Shown: positions 47,009-60,100 of the stretch, piece by piece
Numbering within the stretch: position 1 is the stretch's first letter
How the letters are laid out: the number at the start of each line of letters is the position of its first letter
DNA from: Ciona intestinalis
Lineage: Eukaryota; Chordata; Ascidiacea; Phlebobranchia; Cionidae
Assembly (NCBI RefSeq): GCF_000224145.3
Contig: NC_020170.2
Span: 460,661 to 524,660 of the forward strand
Direction: 5' to 3'
DNA: 64,000 bases
The notes under the pieces: model-generated
What the model was told of the DNA's origin: nothing
Database searches by the model: none
What the model saw: the letters and a program-made list of their open reading frames with translations, nothing else
Translations under genes and position numbers: made by a program

Positions 47009-48177
47009 AAATTTTATTATGAAAATTTATATTTTGTTTTCTTACTTAGCTTACTGTATCTAGTTCAGTTATATTGGTTTGGGGATTTAAACTTTATTAC
47101 GTGTTTTTCATCCCGGAAATGGAAAATGTTCGAGACTGTCTAAACTATCGAGATCAGTGAAAGAAAGGCACGTTTCACTCCGGATATTTTAACAGGTGGA
47201 ACACAGGTCATAAAAATGAAATCATGGTAGCTTAATTTAAAATGGTTTGTCATTTGTATAATACGCTAGACTTAAATGCTCTTTATGTTGTTTACAGTGT
47301 ATGTGTAAGACTCGCAATGTATGTCGTAGGGTTAAGGGCTTAGGCGTTAACGTCAATAGATCTATTTGTCAAAAACTTTCTTTACAATTTCAATCCTTCA
47401 TTAAGCTCACATACAGTAGGGTGGGGGAAGGTGGGATACCTTTTTTATTCTATCTTTGCGTCCCATTTGGTAGTAAACAAAGAACATTAAAGGAATTATG
47501 AAACCGTATCCTCGCGACTACCATATACCGTTGTTAGTTGTTTAAAACATGACTATAGGATGTTTGGATATTATGTACTGTCCCGTTTCCCCCCACCCTA
47601 TACTATACATGTTATAATTAAGTGACTACGTTAAATTCCTTTATATTTAATATGTTCGATAGTTTTACCGAAATTTTGAATAATGATGCGTTTTGTCACG
47701 TCAGAAGCCTACGCAAGACGTTCGTTTTAGCAATGCATCGCTTCATTGAATAAACTCGCCTTGTGTAATTCGTGGGAAGTGATAATTACTTTGCATTTTC
47801 TGCTCCAAGCATGAGAAGCGCTCTTGAAGTAAGCGATTTGTTCTCATTCAAGAAAGAGTGCGGTGTTGGTTGCTGTAGTGCAGTGAACAGTTTAATAAAC
47901 TGCTAAGCCATTTTCTGATAAGCACATGTTTCAGATAGTATTTCTGCTAGATGTAAACCTTTTAAGTTTTTGTCATGTGTATTGAACCTACGATAATATG
48001 AGAGATGATTTAACAAATTATTGTATACGAGTAATCTATTTTATTATATAAACTAAATGCACCGTAGGTTAGCTCGGTTGGTGACAAAACTTAAGCCTAA
48101 AAGTGGTAGAGGTTGTTTTTTTAACGATACCGGTCGAGTAAGATACCGGTGGACACTCATCAACTGCTGTAGAAGAA
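47009..48177. other. Intergenic region between aquaporin and the modular receptor
   Basis: Aquaporin 3' flank, one MITE (47411-47607) and the likely promoter of the downstream gene. An AATAAA lies at about 47747, far from the aquaporin stop. No other coding signal. Confidence 0.5.
47411..47607 (-). mobile_element. MITE copy
   Basis: cagtagggtgggggaaggtg at the left, cgtttccccccaccctatac at the right, reversed interior. Confidence 0.88.
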
Positions 48178-51100
48178 ATGTGTGAAAACATCTTCACATT
48201 GCAAAACTTTGGTTCATTGCTGCTACTCCTGTTTAGTACTACTTACATTTCAAGTCAAAGTGTGATCCATGAAAACTTAACTTCCCCTGTATGTCCAAAC
48301 ACATGCGGGGCTACAAATATTTTTCACTTTTTCATTGGATACAGTGAAAGTGATCCATGCGGAAGATGTGTTATTATATCATGCGCAAATGAATTCTTCA
48401 CGATAAGTTTACCAATTCGGGAGTTTGCAAATCTACCAAACGAACCAGGTGGGCACTTATATACTATAATTGATCTTTTATGAAATATGAAGAGGAAAAA
48501 TATTCAATGATCAGTTTGGGTTGTTGTTTTAAGTATATATTTTAAGTTTGATCAAGTTACCATACTGGGTTATTAGGTTGTTATTGCATAAATCTCATCT
48601 TTGCTTCGAGGAAATCTTGTTTAATGTTAATACTTCGTTGATATTTATTTTCCCGATTAAAAATATAGCCTACACTAGAACAAAAAATATAAAAAAAACG
48701 AAATAATATCTTGTGACTGAATTGGTCTACGAATTTACACGTCAGTATCTTTGTGTTTCTATCACATAAATATATATGCACAGAACCGCTCAATCTGCTT
48801 GTTGTTAGCAACACAAACTGCACCTTACAAGTTTACTCGAACATGGGGATGTTACTTATTAGTGGAGACTACAATCAATGTGGTGGGGGATTTTATGTGA
48901 GTTCGCATTTCAACATTTTGTTTCGTCTTATGTGCCGTTCGAACGATATACTATGATGCAAAAATTTTATAATATAATTTTTTGATTAACAAACGCACTT
49001 CACTCATATTAATACGCTATTATTCTGAATACCAACAACAACCAGCGTCAAATGTAATTTAAATATGAATAGTAGTTGGTAGGGTGTGGTAATATGGGAC
49101 ACTTAAGCACATAATCTTCAATATTTCAAAAATCAATATATAGTACAGTAGTATTCTATTTTCTCGCTCCATTTATTGGTAGCAAACAAATTAAGTTCAA
49201 AGAATTATAAAACCGTACTCTCACGACTTTAATAGACCGGTGTTAATTGTTTAAAACACGATCAGGATATTTGTTTACTGTGTACCAAAGGTGTCCCATC
49301 TTGNNNNNNNNNNNNNNNNNNNNNNNNNNNNNNNNNNNNNNNNNNNNNNNNNNATATTTCAAAAATCAATATATAGTAGAGTGGGGAAGATGGGACACAT
49401 TTTTATTCTATTTTCTCGCTCCATTTATTGGTAGCAAACAAATTAAGTTCAAAGAATTATAAAACCGTACTCTCACGACTTTAATAAACCGTTGTTAATT
49501 GTTTAAAACACGATCAGGATATTTGTTTACTGTGTACCAAAGGTGTCCCATCTTGCCCCACCCTACTATATATGCCGTTTGTGGGGTGATGCTATTAAAA
49601 AAAACTTTAATGAAATATATTAAAGTTATTTACCGATTGTTAAAAGTGGTTGAAAGGTATCCTATCTATAACCCCACCCTACAATGTTTATGGGTCAGTC
49701 CGTATTGTTGTTAAAGTAACATATATAAAACAAGTTAACACCAATAATACATAGGAATTAAAACCTTCATGTAGTAAACCCTATGTGTTTTGAGTTATGA
49801 AACTACCAACGTAATAACTTAAAAACACGTGAATGATGTGTGCGTAGCCTATAGTTTACATCTCGAACCCAAAATCAACGTAAATTTATAAGCGTTACAG
49901 TGGAAGGGAGAATCTCTTGTATACACGATCGTTGAAAGCATTGCTTATGTCAGTGGAAACTATTATAGATTCGATTTAAGTTACGAATGTGTTTTCAAGC
50001 CACAGGACTTGTTGTTCCAGAAACTACTTCATGATTCAAGTACGTTTGTTCAATGCATTTTATAAGCCACCCTTATTATATTTGTTACTCCGTGTTGCTT
50101 ACTTCTACACGATTTAATACTGTAAATTATTTAAATTGGAGGCATTTTAAATTGTTTTTTTTTATTGGGTGTGCTACGTATTCTCCTTAATGGTTTAAAT
50201 GTAAAATAGTTCTCTTTTTCACATATCATGTTTGACTTAGGTGATTTATCCGGCGTTGAAAGTTACTGGAACAACAACAAAACAAATCGTAAGTAGCCTA
50301 CTTGGAAATATTAGCTACCTTGCATATTAGTAAACATCACGTACAAAGATAATGGTTTAAACGCTGTATTACAGCCATACTTGAACTACTTTATATCCTT
50401 TGTCTGCTAGAAAAACTGCTTTCGCTTAATCACAACCATATTAAGACGTAACACAACATTTTTCCCTGATTAGATGAATGCTCTTCATATGCAAGCCAAT
50501 TTATTATCCCTGCTATTGGAACATCAGACGTTACTCTTCACTTTGCAACATCGAACACAACAGGATCGCAGGTGCTTCAGTTGTAATTTATGAAAATATA
50601 TTTTTAATTACTTTTTAAGAAGGTAGAGTTGTAATATGGGTATAGTACAATTGCTTGCTTGCAACTTTGTGGGTAACTATGTTTGAGATTTTTTGTTTGT
50701 ATGTATTGCTGACAATCTAGAAAGCCCTTTTGTGACCACCAAGTTGGAGCAATTGTTGTTAAGTGTCTTACCCAAGGACATATACGCCCACAATGGTTGC
50801 AGTGCCGACCTTGAACCCATTACCTCTGGGTTAAATGCATACGTGCTAACCAACTGTGTCACAGCGTCGAACAGTATGTTCAAGGGTTAAATCATATGGT
50901 AAATACTATTCTCAATGTTTCCTTGGTAAATAAATGCCATTAACCAAAGTTAAGTACTCACAAGCAAACTAATATGACAGGTTCATTACTCCACACTGAA
51001 CAATGCAGCACTCAACACAAGCAGTATTAGTCAGTTTTCATGGACACACGACTTGTCTAATGTATTAAAGTTAAAAAGAAATGAAACAATTTTAGATCAA

Positions 51101-54100
51101 AGTGGTATTCGGGTAACAACCGAAAGTCCAGTTCGTGTGGTGGCTTTTGTGGAGGATAATGGGTGAGGTTTATATACTTGTGTTTGTTTTATTTATTAAA
51201 CTAAACATTTAAAACCAACTTAATGAAGTTTTGCAATCTGGTTACTGTTTAGTTTAACCCTATAGGATACACCGTAAAAACCCTTGACCCGAATTGAGCG
51301 AATCCATACCGTTTGTTTATAGCAAAAATCTTAGGCATAGTTCACAGGACACCTACGATAGTTTGTCAGCTTTAACTTCTTCTTATGATCCAACCTCTAT
51401 GTCTCTATAAGTCACCTGTTTTAAGTAAAAAAAAATAAGATTAGGCGTTTTTTTATTGGCTTTGTTGATAATTTGTAATGAATATCTATAAGGAAATGTG
51501 ATTAAATTTGAACATTGTGCAAACTTTTCAGGAAAGCTGCATCTTTCTCTGTCCTACCGACATGTGCATGGGGTACAGAGTATGTGTTGATAGCCTACCC
51601 TTCACCGAATACTTCTGTGATTATTATAAGTGATGCACCAGACACTTCTGTGGATGTATTTACAAAAAATGGGACTCTAATAAAAAATATCAATATGACA
51701 TCATCAAGTGCTGTCCGCTTGGTGGCGGGAGAGAGTGAGCTTGGTTTGATGTCTGATTTAAGTGGGCTTCATGTGACTTCTAATAAGAAGATTGGAATCA
51801 TCAGTATAATGGAAAATGCTCAGGTAGTTGTTGCGTACAATCCATTTTTACAGTTGTTTATAAATTACAGTGTTTTACATTGTTGGTTAGTCTTATGTGG
51901 ACTATTCTAACTTTTTAGACACTCCAACTGTTTTACCCTTTTTATAATGTGTTTTTTTTTTATAACAAATTAAACTGTCTGCTTAATCAAGTTGGAAGGT
52001 AAAGCGTTAGAGGCTAGTGTTTACATGATATGAAGGAGTTTTCAAATGTGGGTTGATTGTTGGGTCTAAATTTGCAAAACTATCATTTAAATTCTCTGCA
52101 CCCTAGCACCATGCTAAGCACCTTTTCTTTCCGCAGGTTCCCTTTAACAGTTCCGCTCCGTTAACCACAGATCACATGGTTGAACAACTTCTCCCAACAT
52201 CACTGTGGGGATGGCATCATACCTTCACTAGTGAAGCCTCCCATTTATCTGGATCCATACTTCGTGTGGTGTGTGCTCACACACCAACTACTATATTGAT
52301 ATCACTATCAGTAAGTCACCTGCTTGTAACAATTGCACTAAAATTTGTAAAAAACATAAAGTTCTAAAAATTTAAATCTGACAGCGTTTAATTTTAAATA
52401 GATTTGATTAGTGGGTGGTAAGTTAAAAATTGCCGCTTCCACCTTTAAATTAGGAATTGTGTTTTTTTGCATGGTTGACCAATTTGACTGTTTAACATAA
52501 CTTTGAAGTCTTCTGTAGTTGTATAAATAAGAAGAACCTTAAACATTAAATTTAAACTGTGAACAATAAGTTTAATTTAAACAGCAAATTTGAAACATTA
52601 ACATGAGATGTAAATTATTAAACTTTCATACAGTATGTAGATAACTGTAGCACCACCAACCACACCATACCACCTTACTCATTCATTGATGTTCATCTTG
52701 CTGCTGGGTCAACTGGAATCGTAAAAAGTGTGGATGGAACTTTGTTTTCTGTTGTCATGTTTGGAAAAAGCAGTCCACGACCAGGTTATATATAGACCCT
52801 AGTGTTTCTCAACCTTATATTGTTAGGACTAATATGGTAAACTTAACAATAAGTAGCGAAATCTTGGTCCTTGTTCTGATCTGCATTTTAATCTTTAGTG
52901 CAGCTTCTTGTATGCATAAATTAAAGCATTTATTTATAAGACAATTGAACAGGTGAAATGTAATAGAGAATCCTACAATATCAAAAGTTTTTTTAATAGA
53001 TATATGATGATCTAGGAGTTCTGTAAAGTGACCTAGTAAATTTTCACATTTTAGTATACTTTATAAAAACTATTATCTTTGTTATTTCAAGCTGCATCCC
53101 GTTCAATGATGAACAGCGCACACAACATGCTTCGTAGTTTCCTGCGACATTCAATACCACCAGCATCATCTTTCCCATATATGACAATCATTCAACCAAC
53201 AAGGAGTTTTTACACAATAGAAACTGTTCCACAGTTTAAGAAAGCAAAACATTCTTCTATTAACTTGGTGTCTAGTTCACCACATGGTAAACAAACCTAT
53301 TTTATTACAAATATTTACATAAATTGGGGATGAATGTTAAACTGTATAAATATTTAAAAAAATAATAGAAAATTTGAATAACAAATATTTAAACAGTACC
53401 TGGATACTCATGAGAATTCAAATAATTTCAAACATGTGTGATTTTAAAATTAGTTATGCACAAATCTATAACGGCAATAATTTTTAAAGTGTTTTGTTTC
53501 ATCTATTGCTTAATTTCCTGACACCTGTATTGAATAACACGGTTTATAATAATACAGTTACATGGTGTTGAACAGTTGTGTAATATTGTTGCGTAATACA
53601 GATGTAAACATTCTTGGTTTACCTACACTACCAACATCATGGAAAGTTGTATGTCACGATATCCACACATTCCAACACTCTGTTGTCAAATCTGAGTTAA
53701 ATTTAATCACCTCCACAACCTTATTTGGAAGTTCTCAGTATTCTCATTCAAATACTTTCACAACTGGCCACACAGGATCCATGCTGTTTGATCACACACA
53801 AGGTAAGTGCGAAATTTAACTTTTGTCGTTTTTCTAATTTAAAAAAAAATTGTTACAGTACAATATACAACAAATCCAACTACTGTGACATCACAACCGA
53901 CAACTGTGACATCACAACCGACAACTGTGACATCCCAACCAACAACTGTGACATCACAACCAACAACTGTGACATCACAACTGACAACTGTGACACAACC
54001 GACAACTGTGACATCACAACCGACAACAGTGACATCTCAACCAACAACAGTGACATCTCAACCGACAACTGTGACGCAACCGACAACTGTGACATCACAG

Positions 54101-57100
54101 CCAACAACAGTGACATCACAACCAACAACAGTGACATCACAACCGACAACTGTGACATCACAGCCAACCACAAATCCTGTAGTTTGTCAAAACGGTGGAA
54201 CAATTATACAGAATCTAAACAGGTAAAATGTTAATACTGTGAATACTAATAAGTTTATATACCTTTTGTGATACATAGACATATTTGAAAGCTGTTTTAT
54301 GCTTTTATGGAGGAATAAAATCAGCACTTAAATGTTCCTTTATTTTTAGCTTGACTTGTTCATGTTTGAATGGATTTAATGGCGCTCTGTGCGAAATACA
54401 AACCCCCCCACAAGGTGGTGTCTTCATTGTTGATGTCACAGGAAATATTGATGATTTATTTCCCGACAATCAACGTAAAAGAAGGTAGGAATTTTTTGAA
54501 CTGATAATCTATAAGTTAACTGAAACCGGATATTTTGAAAATTATTGCAATGACTGGTTTATATCTTTAACTAGCTTGTGTTACACTACTGCATCTGCAA
54601 AATACTAAGTATACCTAATAATTGTTAACACGAATGTTTAGATGTTTTGTTAAATAACATAAGTTGGCGAAGCTACTGAGATAGTTTGATTGAATAAATT
54701 TATCCTTGGCTTTGTGGAGCAACGAAAGTGTATAACCTGGGGTTCATATTTCATACACCATGTGTGTTAAAAGTTACCTTTAATACGTGAGTAATAGCAA
54801 CTTAGTCCGGTTAAGATGACCAATTTACATACTTATATATCTGTTACAGATCAACGAACAGTGGGGTTGTAGTTGAGCTTGTCGACCTTGGTGGAAGTTA
54901 CGCACTGCGTGCAAAACGTGGCTGCCCTGATGGAAAGTTTTGTAATGCATGGTTGAATGTGGTTGGTGTGGTGGTGCAATTTGTCCCATACATTGAAACG
55001 TAATATACTTTAAACAATATGTTTTACAAAACATGTTCAGTAACACTGACTGTATCTTTATATTTTCAGTTATCACAACTTCTTGCTGGAACTTGTGAAT
55101 TCATCAACACAAAGTTACAAGTTGTTAAGTAGCTATGATGGAAGACATGTTGTTTATAATCAGGGTTATAAGTTGTCAAGTTCAAATACCAGCGTTGCTA
55201 TCTTCAAGTTCTCTGTGGCAAACAATACAACATCGGGTGATTGACTTTTGTTTTCTGGAAATTTCGAGATCACTTAATTTTCTAAAAATATTGAAATTTC
55301 ATTGCTTATTTATTCACCTCTAGTAAAAACACAAAGGGTTTGAACTTTGGGACAAATGCCATAATGCAAATCGTATAATGAGGTTTTTATACACCTGGTG
55401 CCTACTTACAAGTAGCAATGCTTTGATTTCATAGTCTAAATTTTTTTTTTTCGGCTTACAGTTTGGACAACTCATTAAAACGAAACTTTCATCACAGATT
55501 CATCATCTATATATCAAAACTACACAAGATTTTTAGTTTATTTCCCAACAAAAAATGTGTCGGGAGTATCCATACCACTCGAGGCACATGTGAGCAATCG
55601 GTCGTTTACGATTTGTTTATCTTTTCTTGCATTCTCATCTTCAAAGTTGACAATCCCAACTTTCCAATTCTCTCCATCTAATATTACAATGCAGGAGTTT
55701 TTGCATTCTACAGGTTTCAGAACTTATAAAATTCAATACAGCAACAATACTGAGGTTAGAAAACATATCGTATTTTAAATCTTGAATCTATTTTTTTGGC
55801 TGTGTAATTTTAATAATTTACTACAAATCTTAAACAGCTGATATGGCAATTGTTTTCGTACTGGCTTTTTCACTCCTTAATTTTCGATTTGTATTATGGC
55901 TGGCAGCACCAGTTAGATAATTTGTATGATAATTTGTTTTCTTGTACTTCATGGCTTATCGATGTGCTTTGTTTATTTTAAATACAAAATATATTCAGAT
56001 TGGAGTATCCAGCAAATACATGGGTTTGGATAAAAATACTTGGCATAAACTTTGTGTTCGCATGAGTGACAACACTGTGGAGATATTTGTTGACGCTTTT
56101 CGGTTACCACTTCGCGTTGATAGAGACGTCTTGCAAAATTTTATATTTCATCAAAAATGTTTAGTGATAATTGCATATTGTGATGGAGAAAATGAAACCA
56201 ACTGTTTCGCAGGTGCAAGGATGTTTAGAAATATATGGTTTGTTGTATAACCCTCATGCTTGGTAATTTAAAAGTGACCTTTGTTATACAAGTTGATTTT
56301 AAATAAAGGTAAACACCTAAAAATACTATTTGTGGTAATAATATTCTGCCAAAGTTTAACTGTGTCATACCAATGTTCACTTCAAATAAACCATTAAATT
56401 ATTTCTGTCAATAAATTGATGAATCCCATTACACTATATTGTGGTTTTCCAGGTTTTATTCAAAGCATTAACATCTGGTCAAGTTATCTCAGTGATAAAG
56501 AAATTCATTCTGTATCTACATTCATGTCCATGTGTGGTATGAAACACACACAAGTTGCCTTTACCTCAGATGATTCGAAACAAGTTCACAACATCACCAT
56601 GCTAGGAGAAAATATCAGAATGTCAACACAATCTATCCCAATCTGTACTTGCCGTAAGTTCATGTTTTTGAAACCCCAAATGTTATGGTGTATATAAAAA
56701 AAATTAAATATGATTTCTCATCCTTCTGATTTTTTAAACCAGCTTTTTGACTACCATGCTTGTGTTTTTTCTGTTATATTATTATGTGATTTCAAAGTTA
56801 AAAATTGAAATCTATAAACTGAAATTTAACAGTTCACATTTAAAACTTTCATTTCTTATTCTTAACCCCATAATTCTGTGTTGGTTTACCGACTTTTCAT
56901 AAAATGTATGGTTAGTTTAATAGCCATGTAAAGTATAAACAGTTTCATTTCTATTAGTTACAAGTATTCAGCATTGAATTTCATCAAAACACTTTAAACC
57001 CACAGTTGGGAGATATTTTGGACCGTTTTTAAATTAAAGTGATTTGTTATTTGAATTAAATCTGGTTTTAGAAATCTATTTATATTAATATCTCTTGATA

Positions 57101-60100
57101 AAATATGTTCACTGAGCCTTAGATACACACAACACAGGTTACTGCCCTCAATCATGGAGTTTATACGGAGATTCATGCTTCCACACCACACACCCACAAC
57201 TGTATGATGAAAGTCAAATCCGAGAAACAGAAGTTTGTGTTGCATCAAATCTGGTAGCAAACTTAACAAGCAACCAAGTTATGGCAGTCTCAAGCTTCTT
57301 AGACGGCATTCACACCATAGAGAATGGTTCATATTATGCCCCACATATAGATAACACCACAGTGAAGTTATGTTCACAGTATCTTCCAACTAAAGCTGCC
57401 AATCTTACTGAGTTGCAACATTGGCCAAGCTTGGTACCAGGTACTTTGCCTCAACCACGAGAATTTAAATCAACTCGTGTTGGTTGTAGTTTCTCATCTG
57501 CTGTTTGCCATCAACAATCTGGAACTTTTCAGCCATCTGTTAAAGTCCAGGTAATCAGTTTTTTCCCATCACCAACTGTTTTTAAACAAAATCTGCATTA
57601 TTATTTATAAACTAAGTGAATATGTAAGTTTTGATGAAACATATCAGGGTTACTTTTTATCATTTATCACACCGTAACGAGGTATTTTATAACTCACAAT
57701 TTCAGCTTTACTCTGCTCCAATCTAGTGGGTTGATTAAACTGGTAGTTATGCAAAAAATAATTAAAATCAATGTTCCACATTGTTACTAAATTGGTAATT
57801 CACAAGTAATCATGTGGTGTATAAAACCGCCACGTATGGTGTGTAATACGCACCTGTGAAGTAATCTTGAGTTACCCGCCAAATAAGTGAGACAAAATTT
57901 ATTACAGCTTACCTCCTTTTACAGGTGATATTTTCATTGAATTCTTTGTGTTCCGAAAGTCAAGTAACAGGATATCGTGAAGTGTTGGTGATGATGGCTA
58001 AACGTGTAAGATCTGTAAACAAAGAACTTTGTTTCATTCACCGATCATTGAATACAACATCTTCATTTTGTTCAGATGACTTAAACAAATTTATTCAGGT
58101 TAAACATGCTTTTGTGTGATGTATCATCTTGAAGTAGGCTAAGGGTTCGTAAACTTAGATTTAAATGTTTTATAAACTATTGTAGGTAAGTGAACGTTTT
58201 TTTACAGCTGAGACTGTTTACTGTCACACAGTTTAAGAAAAAATGTTCAATTTACATCATCCTTCCTGTAATAATTGATAAACTCAAAACATTTAGTTCA
58301 CCAACAACCTCACTTCACTACATACAAGCAATTTGTCGACGATGAGTGGATTTATTCAATCTATGACATCTAAAAGTGATCGAACATTTGTAATTATCGC
58401 TTCCTCTTCAATATTCAACAAAAGTAGTTCATTGTTGAATTTGAGAAAGGAATTATCAGGCTCTGGATCTTTGTTTGTGTTGGGTGAGTATCTGCATTAA
58501 CCTAAAATGTTAATGCTGTAATACAATAGTTAAAGCACTTGCGTCTAAACAAAAGAATATGAACTTTAAGACCTGATGCTGCGATTATGTTAGGCCTGTG
58601 TGTCTTTAGACAAGACACTTAGCATCAACTTTTCCATTTCAGTGGTGTCTAAAGTCCAAACTATCAGCTGTACAGAAAAAAATCGTTTATGGTTATTTGT
58701 TAGTGAGGACGTTATGCCTGAAGTCACCTGGTGTGCAATAGAACCTCAGGGTTATATCTGGTAGTTATCTTGCCCCACAAAGATAAATAAGTGAAACTAA
58801 TCAGTAACCAAACATAATAAACTTGTTGTCAATTTCACACTATGTTTAACTTTGGTTACAGGATTGTGTTCAACCAACCAACCTTCAACACAATATTCAA
58901 CCAACATACAACTTAATACTTCACTATCTGTCGATCAAGAATCAAAACTAAAACGAAAATTTGATGACTTTTTATGTGGTGTGTATAATTTTGGCATAAT
59001 AAAATTAAATGACTGTAAATACTATTTTTATATATCTGTTATCGAGATCAACCAAGTATATGAACATCTGTTTATAGCTTTTTCTTTAGGCATTTTGTAT
59101 TTAAAATAAAACTGTATGCATAATCTTTAAATATCGTTAACCTTATTAATATACCATTGAGAATTGTTGGTAAAATTAGAATTTGAAGTGTGAAAATGAT
59201 GTGACAATGGTTTGTTCTGTGATCTTGTTTACTTATATGGAGTGAACAGTAGTCGTGGTACCCCTGCATCTAGCCAAGTGGATAAGAGTTCGATGCTTGA
59301 TACTGCTGTATCACTATGTGACAAAACTTTGGTCTTTTAAGATTACAAAACAAATGATTGCAAAAAGGTCTTTATTACATGTACAAAACACCTGGCAACA
59401 ATAAAACATACAAACATATATTAATAGAGTTATGTTCGAAAATTATCTTTTTTACAAAATTCGATTATCTTTTCAGGTCATGTAGAAATAGTAAATGATA
59501 TGTTGTCTCCGTGTGATTCATCCCCTTGTAGTAATAATGGAACATGTCAAGTGAATGGTTCAAGTCATCATTGTATTTGCATGGAAGATTACTTTGGAAA
59601 AAGTTGTCAATACTGTGAGTGGTCCTGGTCATTATAATTTCTAGCTGGTTAACTTGATTTGGTTTAGTAATGAAACACTTACATTTTATTTAACTTAGTA
59701 CTTTCTTATACTAAATTAAATCATTGCTTAAAAAAGTAGTAGGACAGCACTTTATTAATTATCTGACTTAGTTTTTTTTTAGTCTGAAGGTATACCTATC
59801 ACAGTGCGTTTTTTGAGAAAAATAAGAAAAAGCTACCAGATCATATTTTTTAGACAGTCTATGTTCAGCAATTAGTTTTTTGTGCAATAATAAAAGTTGA
59901 TTCTGCCATTGTTTATTTTTTAATAAGGATCTTGCTCTCCTACCACACTAATGTTAGCTGCCATATATTAGCAAACAATAGCGTTTTTACGATTATATGC
60001 AACTGTATTTTCGTCTTCCCACAAGCGATTACCAACGTATACAATCGTTATAGTCATTTAAAATTGCAATAATTATTAAACCTTTAAAGTGCTGGAAACT

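Larger units (their letters stand above)
48178..53802 (+). other. Receptor exons 1-11: signal peptide and IgGFc-binding-like region
   Basis: Exons: 48178-48448, 48784-48896, 49901-50039, 50241-50288, 50474-50571, 50981-51162, 51532-51823, 52137-52310, 52634-52784, 53092-53286, 53602-53802 (residues 1-621). Signatures of the IgGFc-binding family are SGIRVTTESPVRVVAF, then SVLPTCAWGTEYVLIAYP, and above all DHMVEQLLPTSLWGWHHTF, matching the family's HLVEQLPP-TSTWG motif. This domain is the N-terminal unit of FCGBP-type mucus proteins. Confidence 0.8.

Noticed and set aside
52790..53025. hAT element suggested by agtgtttctcaacc in receptor intron 9
   Set aside because: No matching right inverted end and no 8-bp duplication.
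53880..54203. Minus-strand frame of 107 aa through the minisatellite
   Set aside because: It is the complement of the TTVTSQP repeat; low-complexity reading of a coding repeat on the other strand.
59271..59335. Short tRNA-like head (ctagccaagtggataagagttcgatgcttg)
   Set aside because: Looks like a SINE head, but the body does not continue; too short to annotate with confidence.
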